Origin: Emcibacteraceae bacterium
GTDB lineage: Bacteria; Pseudomonadota; Alphaproteobacteria; Sphingomonadales; Emcibacteraceae
Length of the DNA: 64,000 nucleotides
Direction: 5' to 3'
Assembly: GCA_041396985.1 (NCBI GenBank)
Contig: JAWKXO010000001.1
Location: 558,001 to 622,000, forward strand
Within the stretch, counting starts at the first letter, position 1. Each line of letters starts with the position of its first letter. Below the pieces are notes generated by a model. It saw nothing but the letters and a program-made list of their open reading frames with translations, did no database searches and was not told the DNA's origin. Of this stretch, positions 46,106 to 55,574 are shown piece after piece. A program made the translations under genes and the position numbers.

Positions 46106-46519
46106 ATGATAAATGGAATTAGTACAAGTCTGTCCGGGTTACTAGCGGCATCAACGAGAGCCAGCACCGCTGCCAATAATATCGTTAATGCCTATAATAC
46201 CTCACTCCCGCTCGGTGGTGATACCTCCACCGCGGCACTCCGTTCGACTCGCGCTTATGTTCCACAAAAAGTGATTAATAGTAGTGGCAGGAATGGCGGT
46301 GTCATCGCGACTAAAGTTCCTGTTAACCCGGCTTCATTTTCACTTTATAGTCCTAATGATCCTGCGTCTAACAGTAACGGATTTGTGGACATTCCCAATG
46401 TAGATCCTGCAATTGAATTTTCAGAACTTATAAAAGCAAAACATGCCTATAAAGCCAATGCCGCCGTCCTGAGAGCATTATCTGAAACAGAAGAAGCGGC
46501 CCTGGACATAATCAAATAA
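46106..46519 (+). CDS. Flagellar-basal-body-rod-like orphan protein
   Basis: A 137-residue protein with both terminal signatures of flagellar rod/hook proteins. The N-terminal MINGISTSLSGLLAASTRASTAANNI includes the family helix. The C-terminal EFSELIKAKHAYKANAAVLRALSETEE is FlgC-like. The middle has no recognised domain. No other flagellar gene lies nearby. An in-frame ATG 17 codons upstream is possible but gives an atypical head. It may be a rod component encoded away from the main cluster or a divergent homologue with another role. Confidence 0.75.
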   Translation: MINGISTSLSGLLAASTRASTAANNIVNAYNTSLPLGGDTSTAALRSTRAYVPQKVINSSGRNGGVIATKVPVNPASFSLYSPNDPASNSNGFVDIPNVDPAIEFSELIKAKHAYKANAAVLRALSETEEAALDIIK

Positions 46520-46675
46520 TTATTATTCTATAAATTGATATTATATTTTGGAAATTTTTGAAATTATTCCAAATGATTATGCATTTTCTTAACCTTTTAC
46601 GCATATATTTAGTAATATATTAAAATAAGCAGAAAATATCTTCCTCATGAGTTGGAATGATATTGGTGAGTATAA

Positions 46676-47788
46676 ATGAGCGATATGATAAATACAGGCG
46701 AAGAAATACAAAATCTGATTAAGCTGGCCCATGACAGTAGCAAGAAAGGCCGGGCAGATTTGTTTAATGGTATTACGGACTTAATTGAATCCCAGTACCA
46801 ACAAATTTCCTCTACTGAAATTGATCTGATGATGGATATTCTCGGCAGAATTATCCGGGACGTTGAGGTCAGCCTGAGAAGAAAGCTTTCGTTAAAGCTT
46901 GCCGATAAAGACGATGTTCCGGTGGAACTGATTATCTTACTTGCCAATGATGAAATTGAAGTCGCCAACCCCGTTCTTATCCAGAATACACTCCTGACCG
47001 ACCGGGAACTCGTCAACATCATCCAGAGAAAATCACGGCAGCATCAGTTAAGTATCGCTGCCCGTAAAATGCTTTCTTCAGAAGTTTGTCGGGAGTTGGT
47101 TAAAACTGATGATGACGGCGTTATCGTTACCATGCTTACCAATAAGGAAGCAAGGATCGATAATGAAACCATCGAACTGCTTGTGGAAAAATCAAAAACA
47201 AGGGAAGTTCTTCAGTCTCCTATTATTCACCGGGAAGATTTACCGAAACATATTGCTGCCCGTATGTATAGCTGGGTTTCTATGTCGCTAAAACAGGAAC
47301 TCCTGGAAATACATTCATTTTCCGCTGAAGAACTGGAAACAATCCTTTCCGAAAGTGTAGATGAGTTAAAAAGTGAAGATGAACTCAGAATAAACAAGGG
47401 CGATAGTGAAAAGACCCTTATCGATAAACTGAAGAAAGCCAATAAACTTCATATATCCTTCCTGATGAAAAGTCTTCGTCAGGGAAATATAAGACTTTTT
47501 GAGCTGGCCTTTGCCGAAATTCTGAATATTCCCGAAGCGATTATGTATAATATTCTTTATGAACGGGGGCCATCCGCACTGGCGATTGCCTGCTGCGCTG
47601 CAAAAATTGATAAATCTGTATTTCTGACCATGTTCCGGCTTACCCGTGAGGCGAAAATGATGGATACAGAACTGTCACAGCCAGAAATAGAGCATGCCTA
47701 CAGTCAGTTTGTGAATACAAGCGAACAACGAGCCAAAAGCATTTTACACAAATGGGTTGAAGACTCGTCCCGTAATCCTATATTCTAA
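46676..47788 (+). CDS. DUF2336 protein, copy 1
   Basis: A 370-residue, all-helical cytoplasmic protein of the alphaproteobacterial DUF2336 family, with HEAT-like repeat character. The block LSLKLADKDDVPVELIILLANDEIEVANPVL around residues 70-105 (quoted in parts: VPVELIILLANDEIEVANPV) is diagnostic. GGTGAG lies before the ATG. It is a paralogue of the gene at 50322; NAD kinase and a histidine kinase lie between them. The function is unknown. A regulatory or scaffold role beside the kinase is a guess. Confidence 0.88.
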   Translation: MSDMINTGEEIQNLIKLAHDSSKKGRADLFNGITDLIESQYQQISSTEIDLMMDILGRIIRDVEVSLRRKLSLKLADKDDVPVELIILLANDEIEVANPVLIQNTLLTDRELVNIIQRKSRQHQLSIAARKMLSSEVCRELVKTDDDGVIVTMLTNKEARIDNETIELLVEKSKTREVLQSPIIHREDLPKHIAARMYSWVSMSLKQELLEIHSFSAEELETILSESVDELKSEDELRINKGDSEKTLIDKLKKANKLHISFLMKSLRQGNIRLFELAFAEILNIPEAIMYNILYERGPSALAIACCAAKIDKSVFLTMFRLTREAKMMDTELSQPEIEHAYSQFVNTSEQRAKSILHKWVEDSSRNPIF

Positions 47789-47823
47789 CGCAATTATTTA
47801 TTTTACATGCAGTTAGGTAAATC

Positions 47824-48597
47824 ATGTCCCAAACCGACATTAAGCTTGCATTGGTAAATGGCGACAGTGAAGCCGCAACCAGATCAGCTGAACAGATCAG
47901 AAAGCTTTATAATTTTGTGCCCGTGGATCAGGCCGATGTAATTGTTGCACTCGGCGGTGACGGCTTTATGCTTCATCTGCTTCATGAATTTCTTCATCTT
48001 GAAATACCGATTTTTGGAATGAATTTGGGAACTGTCGGATTTCTGCTTAATGAATTCAATCCGGACGATCTGATTAATCGCATTAAAAATGCCATTCCCG
48101 TTAAAATGCATCCATTAAATATGGTTGCCGTCACCGTCGATAATCAGGTAACGGAGGCACTCGCTTTTAACGAAGTTTCTTTACTTCGCGAGACAAGGCA
48201 GACTGCAAAAATTAAAATTTATGTTGATAATAAACTCCGGCTGGAAGAGCTCGCCTGCGATGGCGTGCTTATATCTACTCCGGCAGGCAGTACAGCCTAT
48301 AACCTGTCAGCGCATGGCCCGATTATCCCCATGAACGCCAATATTCTTGCCCTGACACCGATCAGTGCCTTCAGACCTCGCCGGTGGCGCGGCGCTTTGA
48401 TGTCACAGGATGTGGAAATTAAACTTGAAATTTGTCATCCGCAAAAACGGCCGGTTAGCGCGGTTGCCGATACGATTGAAGTAAGAAATGTTATGTATGT
48501 TACTGTCAGGCAGGATCAGTCAATAACAAAAACGCTATTGTTTGACAAAGATCATACGCTTGAGGAGCGCATTTTAACGGAACAATTTATTGGCTGA
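47824..48597 (+). CDS. nadK: NAD kinase
   Basis: Phosphorylates NAD to NADP. It is 257 aa. GGDG is at 44-47 (VALGGDGFMLHLLHE), NLGTVGFL follows, and STPAGSTAYNLSAHGPI is the second signature. It lies 35 bases after the first DUF2336 gene, so the two may share a transcript. It converges on the histidine-kinase gene with a gap of two bases. Confidence 0.95.
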   Translation: MSQTDIKLALVNGDSEAATRSAEQIRKLYNFVPVDQADVIVALGGDGFMLHLLHEFLHLEIPIFGMNLGTVGFLLNEFNPDDLINRIKNAIPVKMHPLNMVAVTVDNQVTEALAFNEVSLLRETRQTAKIKIYVDNKLRLEELACDGVLISTPAGSTAYNLSAHGPIIPMNANILALTPISAFRPRRWRGALMSQDVEIKLEICHPQKRPVSAVADTIEVRNVMYVTVRQDQSITKTLLFDKDHTLEERILTEQFIG

Positions 48598-48599
48598 AC

Positions 48600-50273
48600 T
48601 TATCCGGCAAGCGGTAAGAGTACTGTAAACTCAGAGCCTTCACCCACTCTGCTTTTCAGAAGAATATCCCCGCCCATCTGTTTGGCCAGATGCTTTGAAA
48701 TATGAAGGCCAAGCCCCGTTCCTTCTTCCTTACGTGAATAAATATGACCACGGTCCTGATGGAATTTTTCAAACACAAGTTCCTGTTGTTCAGGTGAAAT
48801 TCCAATCCCCGTATCCCAGATCGTGATGCCAATAATATCCTCAGTAACATTTTCTAGCCGGACACCAATTTTGCCGCCTTCAGGGGTAAACTTAACGGCG
48901 TTACTCAACAGGTTAACGAATACCTGGGTAACGCGCCTACTATCAACGAAGATATCCTTGTCTTCTTTAACCCTTACCATACTGGTGTCGATATTCTTAT
49001 TATCTGCACTGATAACGACCAGGTTTAGTGCTTTTTCAATTACTTGCTTGAGTGAAACATTTTCCGTATCCAGCTGAATTTTTCCGCTTTCAAGAACGGC
49101 GACATCAAGAATGTCATTTATCAGATGAAGCAGATGTCGTCCTGCATTCATGATATCATTGCTATAGGAAATATACTGATCATTCAGCTCACCAAACGCC
49201 TGCATGCTCATCGCTTCTGCAAATCCTATAATGGCATTGAGTGGCGTTCTGAGCTCATGGCTCATAGCGGCAAGAAAATCGCTTTTTGCTTCCAGTGCCG
49301 CTTCCGCCTGTTTGGTCGCAATATCAAGCTGAGCCCTTTTATCTTTCAAGTCATAAAGCGTATCTTCAAGGGATTTCTGCATTTTTTCTGCTCTTGCCCT
49401 TGCCTTATAACTTTCAGTGACATCGGTGCCGGCCCCCCTGAAGCCGTGAAATTCACCACTTTCCACATCAAACATTGGAACACCACTGAGGAATATATAA
49501 ATATCTTCGCCTTCCTGACCCTCCAGAACCAGAAGCTGATCCCTGAATGGTGCATTTTTGTTCATAAATGAACTGCTTTCTATTTTTTCACCTTCAAAAC
49601 CGTTTTTCAGCTCACCAATGTCATCAATCTGTTTGCCGACCATCAAAAATGACGGAATACCGGTAATCGCCGTAAAACGGTTTGAGACATATGTCAGTTT
49701 CATCGATTTATCGACTTCCCAGTACCAGTCCGAGGTCGCACGGGCAAAATCACGGTAGCGCTGTTCCGTCAGTGTTGAATCCTCGGCATTGCTGACTTTA
49801 TATTGTTCAGTACAGTCCGTATAGGTGCCCCCCACCGCAATCACATAACCGTCATCATCACAAATGGGGAAATGACGTGATCTGTACTGGCGTATGTTGC
49901 CATGAATATGAATAGACTCTTCAACGGTTACACTGCTGCGGGTCAGCTGGACTTCATTCAATATGGAAATAAGACTTGGTGGTAATTTATAATCGCCGTC
50001 CGCTTTATGAACCATGCCGCCAATTGATTCACTGTCACTAACAAGGGCGCGATAGCCATCATTGACATAAACCAACTCACCGCCGATCGTTGATACGTAA
50101 AGGGGAACCATATCGTCAAATTTCATTTTTGCCAGAAGCGAATGAATTTGTTCTTTTACGGTTGGATGCTCACTTTTGCTGAGCTGGGTTTTAACCAGCT
50201 TCTCAGCCCGTAGCTTCTCCACGATTTCAAGCGGAATAATCGTTTTATCTGTTATGTTATTTACATTACGCAC
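48600..50273 (-). CDS. Cytoplasmic PAS-PAS sensor histidine kinase
   Basis: A 557-residue hybrid-free histidine kinase with no membrane segment. Two PAS domains cover about residues 50-155 and 175-290. A coiled-coil linker covers 290-330. HisKA carries the phospho-accepting H339 in MSHELRTPLNAIIGF. The ATPase domain has NLLSNAVKFTPEGG, DTGIGI and GTGLGLHISK. The start is GTG at 50273 with AGGAATG upstream. No response regulator is adjacent, so it is an orphan. It lies between two DUF2336 genes. Confidence 0.93.
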   Translation of the reverse strand: MRNVNNITDKTIIPLEIVEKLRAEKLVKTQLSKSEHPTVKEQIHSLLAKMKFDDMVPLYVSTIGGELVYVNDGYRALVSDSESIGGMVHKADGDYKLPPSLISILNEVQLTRSSVTVEESIHIHGNIRQYRSRHFPICDDDGYVIAVGGTYTDCTEQYKVSNAEDSTLTEQRYRDFARATSDWYWEVDKSMKLTYVSNRFTAITGIPSFLMVGKQIDDIGELKNGFEGEKIESSSFMNKNAPFRDQLLVLEGQEGEDIYIFLSGVPMFDVESGEFHGFRGAGTDVTESYKARARAEKMQKSLEDTLYDLKDKRAQLDIATKQAEAALEAKSDFLAAMSHELRTPLNAIIGFAEAMSMQAFGELNDQYISYSNDIMNAGRHLLHLINDILDVAVLESGKIQLDTENVSLKQVIEKALNLVVISADNKNIDTSMVRVKEDKDIFVDSRRVTQVFVNLLSNAVKFTPEGGKIGVRLENVTEDIIGITIWDTGIGISPEQQELVFEKFHQDRGHIYSRKEEGTGLGLHISKHLAKQMGGDILLKSRVGEGSEFTVLLPLAG

Positions 50274-50321
50274 TTTACATTCCTATATTTTTCAATGCCA
50301 TTCTGCATTTACGAGCAAAAC

Positions 50322-51443
50322 TTAACTCGCATCCTTAAGCTGCATCTGGGCCTGCTGGTAACTAAAATCTCGCTGCCAATAGCGAACAGCAGCCCTTGCA
50401 TTTGCCGGTTTTATTCTATCATATAAACTCAACATCGCATTTAAAATCGACGTTGAACGGGCTTTCGGCCCGCTGTTGGTTTGTAAAATCAACAGAAACA
50501 TCGTTGAAAATTGGCTTTTTTCAAGGCCTATAGCTCTTGAAATCACAGCAAGGCTCTCATCATTCCTTTCACGAAGAACCCGCCAGATAATTTTGACACT
50601 GAGCCCGCTAAGCTCCGCAAGAGCCGCAACGGCCACATTGATTCGCTCCTGCCTTAACGATGTTACCACAAAATCGAAATTCAGTTTTCTCTGCTCCGCC
50701 AGGTTTTTAACCAGGTGAATTGCCTTGCTCATCACCCCTTCTTTTTCATCATGTTTGTTGACGATTTTCTTGGTCACCATTTCAAGGGCATCATCCAGAA
50801 TGGTCTGATCCACATCGAATTCCGCTACAATTTTCCGTCTGAGCGCCGCAGATACCCACCAGTACATTTTATGGGCAAGCTCAAAAGTAAGGTCATTCCG
50901 GTTAAGGAGCGGTTCCTGAAAACGATCAACAGAACGGGATTCCTGAACAAGATAATCAATTGATGCCCTTGAAAGTTCGGCATTCTCATTTCGCACCAGT
51001 GCCTCAATAACATCGATGCTGCCATGCTCAATAAGCTCCTTTGAGACCTCGGTACTGACATGGGCACGAATAGCAATGGCCAATCTGTGGGCATCCGTAC
51101 GGTTGCGAATCGTTTCGATCAGATCCTCATCTTTTAAAAGCGAACTTTTTTCAAGAACCGGACGGGCAACTTCAATATGATCATTGGCAAGCATCGTCAC
51201 CAGCTCTGGTGACATTTCTTCTGATTCAGCCAATCGCTCTGCCAGATCCTTACGGATCGCTCTTTCGACACTTTTTAAAAGTTTGACCATAATATCATTC
51301 ATCAGGACACGTTCATGCTCGTTCAGTCGTCCTTCCGAGGACAGGAACAGATCAGAAATATTTTCCATCAGGATTTTTTTTGATCCCGAGGAATTTTCCT
51401 GCGCCAGTTTGATCAGGCCTTGTGAAGAATATTTATCTGTCAT
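50322..51443 (-). CDS. DUF2336 protein, copy 2
   Basis: A 373-residue paralogue of the gene at 46676. The shared block reads MSPELVTMLANDHIEVARPVL, and the same HEAT-like helical layout follows. It lies 48 bases upstream of the histidine-kinase gene on the same strand, so kinase and DUF2336 protein are probably coexpressed. The function is unknown; a partner role for the kinase is inference from operon structure. Confidence 0.88.
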   Translation of the reverse strand: MTDKYSSQGLIKLAQENSSGSKKILMENISDLFLSSEGRLNEHERVLMNDIMVKLLKSVERAIRKDLAERLAESEEMSPELVTMLANDHIEVARPVLEKSSLLKDEDLIETIRNRTDAHRLAIAIRAHVSTEVSKELIEHGSIDVIEALVRNENAELSRASIDYLVQESRSVDRFQEPLLNRNDLTFELAHKMYWWVSAALRRKIVAEFDVDQTILDDALEMVTKKIVNKHDEKEGVMSKAIHLVKNLAEQRKLNFDFVVTSLRQERINVAVAALAELSGLSVKIIWRVLRERNDESLAVISRAIGLEKSQFSTMFLLILQTNSGPKARSTSILNAMLSLYDRIKPANARAAVRYWQRDFSYQQAQMQLKDAS

Positions 51444-51735
51444 TTTAAATACTTAGCTGTAATCCCTGTAATCCCCTGCTGACTTTCATAAGCTTACCGT
51501 TTTAAAGAAAACCTGAAAGGAACATTTTTACATATACAAGGTTAACAAATTATAAAAATCCTTTTATTCCAACTGCTTCAATTAAGAAAATTAGCAGAAA
51601 TAATTAGATTTATTAACCATAAGGCAGCCACTTACATTGAAGCATAGAGCATTGGAAGCAAATATTTATGAAAGTGAATGAATTTATTTTTGTAAAAATT
51701 AAATAAAATCAAATAGTTATGAAGATAGATTAATA
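51444..51735. other. AT-rich intergenic region before tRNA-Leu
   Basis: A 292-base gap that must hold the promoter of the DUF2336/kinase operon at its left end. A 9-base tandem TGTAATCCC occurs near 51460. TTAAC half-sites are present but none forms a full spaced pair. No ORF or RNA gene is recognised. Confidence 0.5.
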
Positions 51736-51822
51736 TGGTGCGCTCGGCCGGACTTGAACCGGCAAGCCCGTGAGGGCGGCAGATTTTAAGTCTGCTGTGT
51801 TTACCAATTTCACCACGAGCGC
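51736..51822 (-). tRNA. tRNA-Leu(UAA)
   Basis: On the minus strand the gene has a 7-bp acceptor GCGCTCG/CGAGCGC, an anticodon stem GCAGA/TCTGC around loop CTTAAAA giving anticodon TAA, a class II variable arm (GCCCTCACGGGC region), and a T arm with GGTTCAAGTCC. CCA is encoded (51736-51738). The length is 87 with CCA. Confidence 0.97.
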
Positions 51823-51945
51823 CTGTAAAATCGTGATTGATAAAACGATAAGAGGGTATGCCATATATTATTCATGAATGGAACCATGAGTTTTGCTTTT
51901 TTTCAACTTTTTTAATTTTTATATCAAAATTGGCAGATTTCCCAA

Positions 51946-52701
51946 TTAATCTGGGGCCTCGCCCATGAAAAATTCCACGCCGCTTTCGTTGATTTTGCTC
52001 TTTAATAATGCAAGCGCCCCATCAACCTCTGAAAGAACAGGTGAGCGAAGCACAAATGTCGCGCCATAGGTGCCGCCTTTGTAAAATGGGTAGCTTCCGA
52101 TCGTCAGATTTTCAAACTGGTCTTCAATTTCAGACAGAATATCGGCAAACTGACTTTCTCCGGCAAAAACATGAATGGCTTTTGATGATATTTTTGCACC
52201 ACCGGAAATCCGGTTCTCAACATCAAGCAGCATGCTTTGCATAACAACCGGAATTCCGGCAAGGACAAATACATTGTCAAGCTGAAAACCGGGTGCCGCG
52301 CTGACCGGATTTTTGATCAGGCTTGCCCCTTCCGGAATCATCGCCATCCTGAGCCGTGCTTCCGTCATATTGTCTTTCCCTATATTATCTTCCAATAGTT
52401 TTCTTGCTTTTTCATTTAATGAGAATTTGACCCCAAAAGCTGCTGCGACATTGGCCGCCGTTATATCATCATGTGTCGGGCCGATACCGCCGGTGGTGAA
52501 AACATAATCAAAAGCCTTCCGACAATCATTAACGGTTTTCTGGATGCGTGTCGCATCATCGGGAATGACCCTGACTTCATCAAGGATAATGCCAAGTCCG
52601 CCTAACCAGTTGGCAATATAATTTATATTGGCGTCCCGGGTGCGGCCGGAAAGGATTTCATCGCCAATAACGATAAGCGCTGCTTTAACTTTTTTTACCA
52701 T
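51946..52701 (-). CDS. CinA-like molybdopterin-binding-domain protein
   Basis: A 251-residue protein with the MoCF/CinA N-terminal domain: ALIVIGDEILSGRTRDANINY (in parts: VIGDEILSGRT, DANIN), VFTTGGIGPTHDDIT, and VFVLAGIPVVMQ. The C-terminal nicotinamide-nucleotide amidase domain of full-length CinA is absent, as in the short CinA-like proteins common in alphaproteobacteria. Pyrophosphatase activity on nucleotide derivatives is possible. It is divergent from sfsA. Confidence 0.88.
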   Translation of the reverse strand: MVKKVKAALIVIGDEILSGRTRDANINYIANWLGGLGIILDEVRVIPDDATRIQKTVNDCRKAFDYVFTTGGIGPTHDDITAANVAAAFGVKFSLNEKARKLLEDNIGKDNMTEARLRMAMIPEGASLIKNPVSAAPGFQLDNVFVLAGIPVVMQSMLLDVENRISGGAKISSKAIHVFAGESQFADILSEIEDQFENLTIGSYPFYKGGTYGATFVLRSPVLSEVDGALALLKSKINESGVEFFMGEAPD

Positions 52702-52753
52702 TCTTCCATCAACTTAATTGAATAAATTTGTTTATATGATTATATCCTAACTT

Positions 52754-53467
52754 ATGAATTATGAACATGACCTTTTAAAAGGCACCCTGATAAAAAGATA
52801 TAAACGCTTTCTTGCCGACGTCAAACTGGACAGCGGCGAGATTGTCACCGCACACTGCGCCAACAGTGGCTCCATGATGGGCCTTAAGGACGAGGGCTTC
52901 CCGGTCTGGCTATCCCCGGCCACCAACCCCAAAGCCAAACTTTCCTATAAATGGGAACTGGTTCAGGCGGGGGATGCTTTGGTCGGAATTAATACCTCCC
53001 TTCCTAACCGCATTGTTGAAGAAGCCATATTGAGCGGTAAAATTGCCGAGCTGCAGGGCTATCAGAATTTACGCCGCGAAATGAAATACGGCCAGAACAG
53101 CCGCATTGATATATTTTTAAGCGATCATAATGACGGCAACCCCGACTGCTATGTCGAGGTTAAAAGCGTCACCCTTAGCCGGGAAAGCGGCATTGGTGAA
53201 TTTCCCGACGCCGTCACTGCCCGCGGCGCCAAGCATCTGGCCGAATTGGGCGACATGACCGATCAGGGTTTTCGCAGCGTCATGCTTTATCTGGCGCAGA
53301 GGGGAGACCTGGAAAAATTCAGGATTGCATCAGACATTGACCCCGCTTATTCAGATGCTTTAAAAACGGCAAAGAAAAAAGGTGTGGAAGCATATTGCTA
53401 TATATGCGATGTTACTCCAAAAGCAATTAATGTCGGGGAAGCTATTCCCCTATTGGAAATTGAATGA
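52754..53467 (+). CDS. sfsA: Sugar fermentation stimulation protein SfsA
   Basis: A 237-residue SfsA homologue. KRYKRFLADVKLDSG, AHCANSGSMMGL, RREMKYGQNSRIDI and CYVEVKSVTLS are the family blocks. The DE/EVK residues resemble a nuclease-like fold and the protein is reported to bind DNA, but its role is unclear. Its stop overlaps the map start by four bases, so sfsA-map-radC form an operon. Confidence 0.94.
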   Translation: MNYEHDLLKGTLIKRYKRFLADVKLDSGEIVTAHCANSGSMMGLKDEGFPVWLSPATNPKAKLSYKWELVQAGDALVGINTSLPNRIVEEAILSGKIAELQGYQNLRREMKYGQNSRIDIFLSDHNDGNPDCYVEVKSVTLSRESGIGEFPDAVTARGAKHLAELGDMTDQGFRSVMLYLAQRGDLEKFRIASDIDPAYSDALKTAKKKGVEAYCYICDVTPKAINVGEAIPLLEIE

Positions 53468-54285
53468 GATACGTAAAAGCATCAGAAGCCCCGATTGAGG
53501 CGACAAATGCGATAAAAATATATGATCCGGCTGACTTTGAAGGCATGCGAAAGGCGGGCAATCTGGCCGCACGCACCCTTGATATGATCACGCCGCATGT
53601 GGTGCCGGGTGTAACCACGGACGAGCTGGACAGATTATGTGCCGAATTTGTCGCCGATCATGGTGCCATCAGCGCGCCCCTTAATTACCACGGTTTTCCA
53701 AAATCAATCTGTACGTCGGTTAATCATGTGGTCTGCCACGGTATTCCGGGGCCTAAAAAATTAAAGGACGGCGATATTATTAATATTGATGTCACGGTCA
53801 TTGTCGACGGATGGTACGGCGATACTAGCCGCATGTTTTATGTCGGCACCCCCAATGTCAAGGCAAAACGCCTGATCGATATTACCTATGAATGTCTGAT
53901 GCGCGGCATTGAACAGGTAAAACCCGGCAATACTATGGGTGATATCGGCTACGCCATTCAGGAATATGCCCACAGCCAGCGTTGTAGCGTGGTTGAGGTT
54001 TTCTGCGGCCACGGTTTGGGCCGGATATTCCATGACAGCCCCAATGTTCTGCATTATGGCCGCCCGGGCCAGGGGGCCGAACTTAAGGAAGGGATGTTTT
54101 TTACCATTGAGCCGATGATTAACCTCGGCACAAAAGATGTGAAGGTTCTTGCCGATGACTGGACCGCGGTGACAAGGGACAAATCCCTTTCCGCGCAGTT
54201 TGAACATAGTATGGGGGTAACCGCTGACGGGGTGGAGATTTTCACCCTTTCACCAAAAGGGTTTACCAAACCGCCTTATGACTGA
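53464..54285 (+). CDS. map: Type I methionine aminopeptidase
   Basis: Removes the initiator methionine. It is 273 aa. Metal and catalytic residues are in SVNHVVCHGIPG, INIDVTVIVDGWYGDTSRMF, FCGHGLG, FFTIEPMINLG and FEHSMGV: His, two Asp, His and two Glu in the canonical order. It has a short N-terminal extension before the catalytic core. It overlaps sfsA and radC at its ends. Confidence 0.96.
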   Translation: MRYVKASEAPIEATNAIKIYDPADFEGMRKAGNLAARTLDMITPHVVPGVTTDELDRLCAEFVADHGAISAPLNYHGFPKSICTSVNHVVCHGIPGPKKLKDGDIINIDVTVIVDGWYGDTSRMFYVGTPNVKAKRLIDITYECLMRGIEQVKPGNTMGDIGYAIQEYAHSQRCSVVEVFCGHGLGRIFHDSPNVLHYGRPGQGAELKEGMFFTIEPMINLGTKDVKVLADDWTAVTRDKSLSAQFEHSMGVTADGVEIFTLSPKGFTKPPYD

Positions 54286-54952
54286 TCATAAAGCGGGCCA
54301 CAGAGAACGCCTTAAGGCACGGTTCCGCAAAGGCGGGGTGGAGGCGTTGGCTGATTATGAACTTCTTGAACTTTTACTGATGACCGCAATCCCGCGCCGC
54401 GATGTCAAACCACTGGCCAAGGACCTGATTAATCATTTCGGCTCCTACGCCGAAGTAATCAGCGCAGCCCCGGAACGCTTATCGGAAATTTCCGGTGTCG
54501 GTGAAAATGTCATTACCGTTCTAAAACTGACCGAAGCCAGCGCCCAGAAACTGGCCCAGGGCCTTATCCTTGATAAACCGGTGCTCAGCAACTGGCAGGC
54601 GCTGATCAATTACTGTTCTGCCCAGATGGCCTATAAGAAAAAGGAACAGTTTCGCGTGCTCTTCCTTGACCGTCAGAACCGGCTGATCAGTGATGAAAAA
54701 ATGCAGGAAGGCACCATTGATCATACCCCGGTTTACCCGCGGGAAATTATCAAACGCGCACTTGAGCTTGGCTCCACCGCCATTATCCTTGTCCATAATC
54801 ACCCAAGCGGCGACCCGACTCCAAGCCGCGAAGATATTGAAATGACACGAAAAATTATGGATGCTGGCAACCAGCTCGGCGTCCTTCTTCATGATCATTT
54901 GATCATTTCAAAGTCCGGTCACAACAGCTTTAAAACCATGGACCTGATTTAA
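54278..54952 (+). CDS. radC: RadC/YsfA-type JAB-domain protein
   Basis: A 224-residue RadC-family protein. An N-terminal helix-hairpin-helix (LSEISGVGENVITVLKL) precedes a JAB/MPN metalloprotease-like domain with HNHPSGDPTPSREDIEMT, the metal-binding motif. The name reflects an old genetic assignment; the true role is uncertain. It is the last gene of the sfsA operon. Repeat copy 2 follows its stop at once and could affect the 3' end of the transcript. Confidence 0.95.
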   Translation: MTDHKAGHRERLKARFRKGGVEALADYELLELLLMTAIPRRDVKPLAKDLINHFGSYAEVISAAPERLSEISGVGENVITVLKLTEASAQKLAQGLILDKPVLSNWQALINYCSAQMAYKKKEQFRVLFLDRQNRLISDEKMQEGTIDHTPVYPREIIKRALELGSTAIILVHNHPSGDPTPSREDIEMTRKIMDAGNQLGVLLHDHLIISKSGHNSFKTMDLI

Positions 54953-54963
54953 CGATCCATCAT

Positions 54964-55050
54964 CGTCACTCCTGCGAAAGCAGGTGTCCATGAAACCCCT
55001 GTCATTTGCTGTCCTCCTGATCAATGGATACCCGCCTGCGCGGGTATGAC
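54964..55050. repeat. Dispersed palindromic repeat, copy 2
   Basis: The left arm is a hairpin (ACTCCTGC GAAA GCAGGTGT), and the right arm is the hairpin ATACCCGC CTG CGCGGGTAT followed by GAC. The spacer is about 30 bases. Arm sequences and order match copy 1 at 2553-2638; the spacer differs. It lies 12 bases after the radC stop and may serve as transcript 3' structure. Confidence 0.88.
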
Positions 55051-55109
55051 GGCTTGGAATACAATATTTGATTTTACTGATACGATGGATTAGGCTGAAT
55101 TTATAAGTC

Positions 55110-55520
55110 ATGACATTGGGGGTATGTTTGTTTATTTTTTCCCGACATTTAAAATTTTTAAGCTTCGCCTTAAAGCTGCCCCTCCTCCTGCTCGCGCTTT
55201 GCGGTTGCGCGGCCGGATTTCAGGATTGCGGCCAATATGCCGGTCAGGAAATATACTCTGAAAAATATACTGAATGCCTTGCCGCAAACGGCGATCAGGA
55301 AGCGCAGTACCAACTGGGCCTTGCCGCCTATGAAGCCGGGGATACGGACACAGCCATATCATGGCTTAAAAAGTCCGCAAAGCCACGGGATAACCGAACC
55401 CCGGTTTTTATCCCAAAAGGTAATAGCGGCGATGTGCGCATAGAGATGAGGGAAACGGGCCTAAGCAAACCCGGTTATATTGAGGCTGAGAGATTGTTGG
55501 AAAAGATCAATGAAAATTAA
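55110..55520 (+). CDS. Small lipoprotein with a Sel1-like repeat
   Basis: A 136-residue predicted lipoprotein. The signal sequence ends with LLLLALCGC, giving a lipidated Cys at about residue 33. One Sel1/TPR-like repeat is seen (YQLGLAAYEAGDTDTAISWL). The C-terminal 50 residues have no recognised motif. The ATG at 55110 gives an unusually long signal head with an extra hydrophobic stretch, so the true start may be internal. It stands 55 bases before the SUMF1-domain lipoprotein gene in the same direction; the two could work together. Function unknown. Confidence 0.72.
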   Translation: MTLGVCLFIFSRHLKFLSFALKLPLLLLALCGCAAGFQDCGQYAGQEIYSEKYTECLAANGDQEAQYQLGLAAYEAGDTDTAISWLKKSAKPRDNRTPVFIPKGNSGDVRIEMRETGLSKPGYIEAERLLEKINEN

Positions 55521-55574
55521 GTTTATACAAGATGAATAAATAATCATAAATACCTGAATAATGGAGCTTGGCGG

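Noticed and set aside
46520..46675. TTAACC half-sites suggestive of CtrA binding upstream of the DUF2336 gene
   Set aside because: No second TTAA at the 7-base spacing needed for a full site, and the region is AT-rich, so half-sites arise by chance.
51736..51822. tRNA-Leu as a possible integration site for a mobile element
   Set aside because: No integrase, no direct repeat of the tRNA 3' end and ordinary core genes on both sides.
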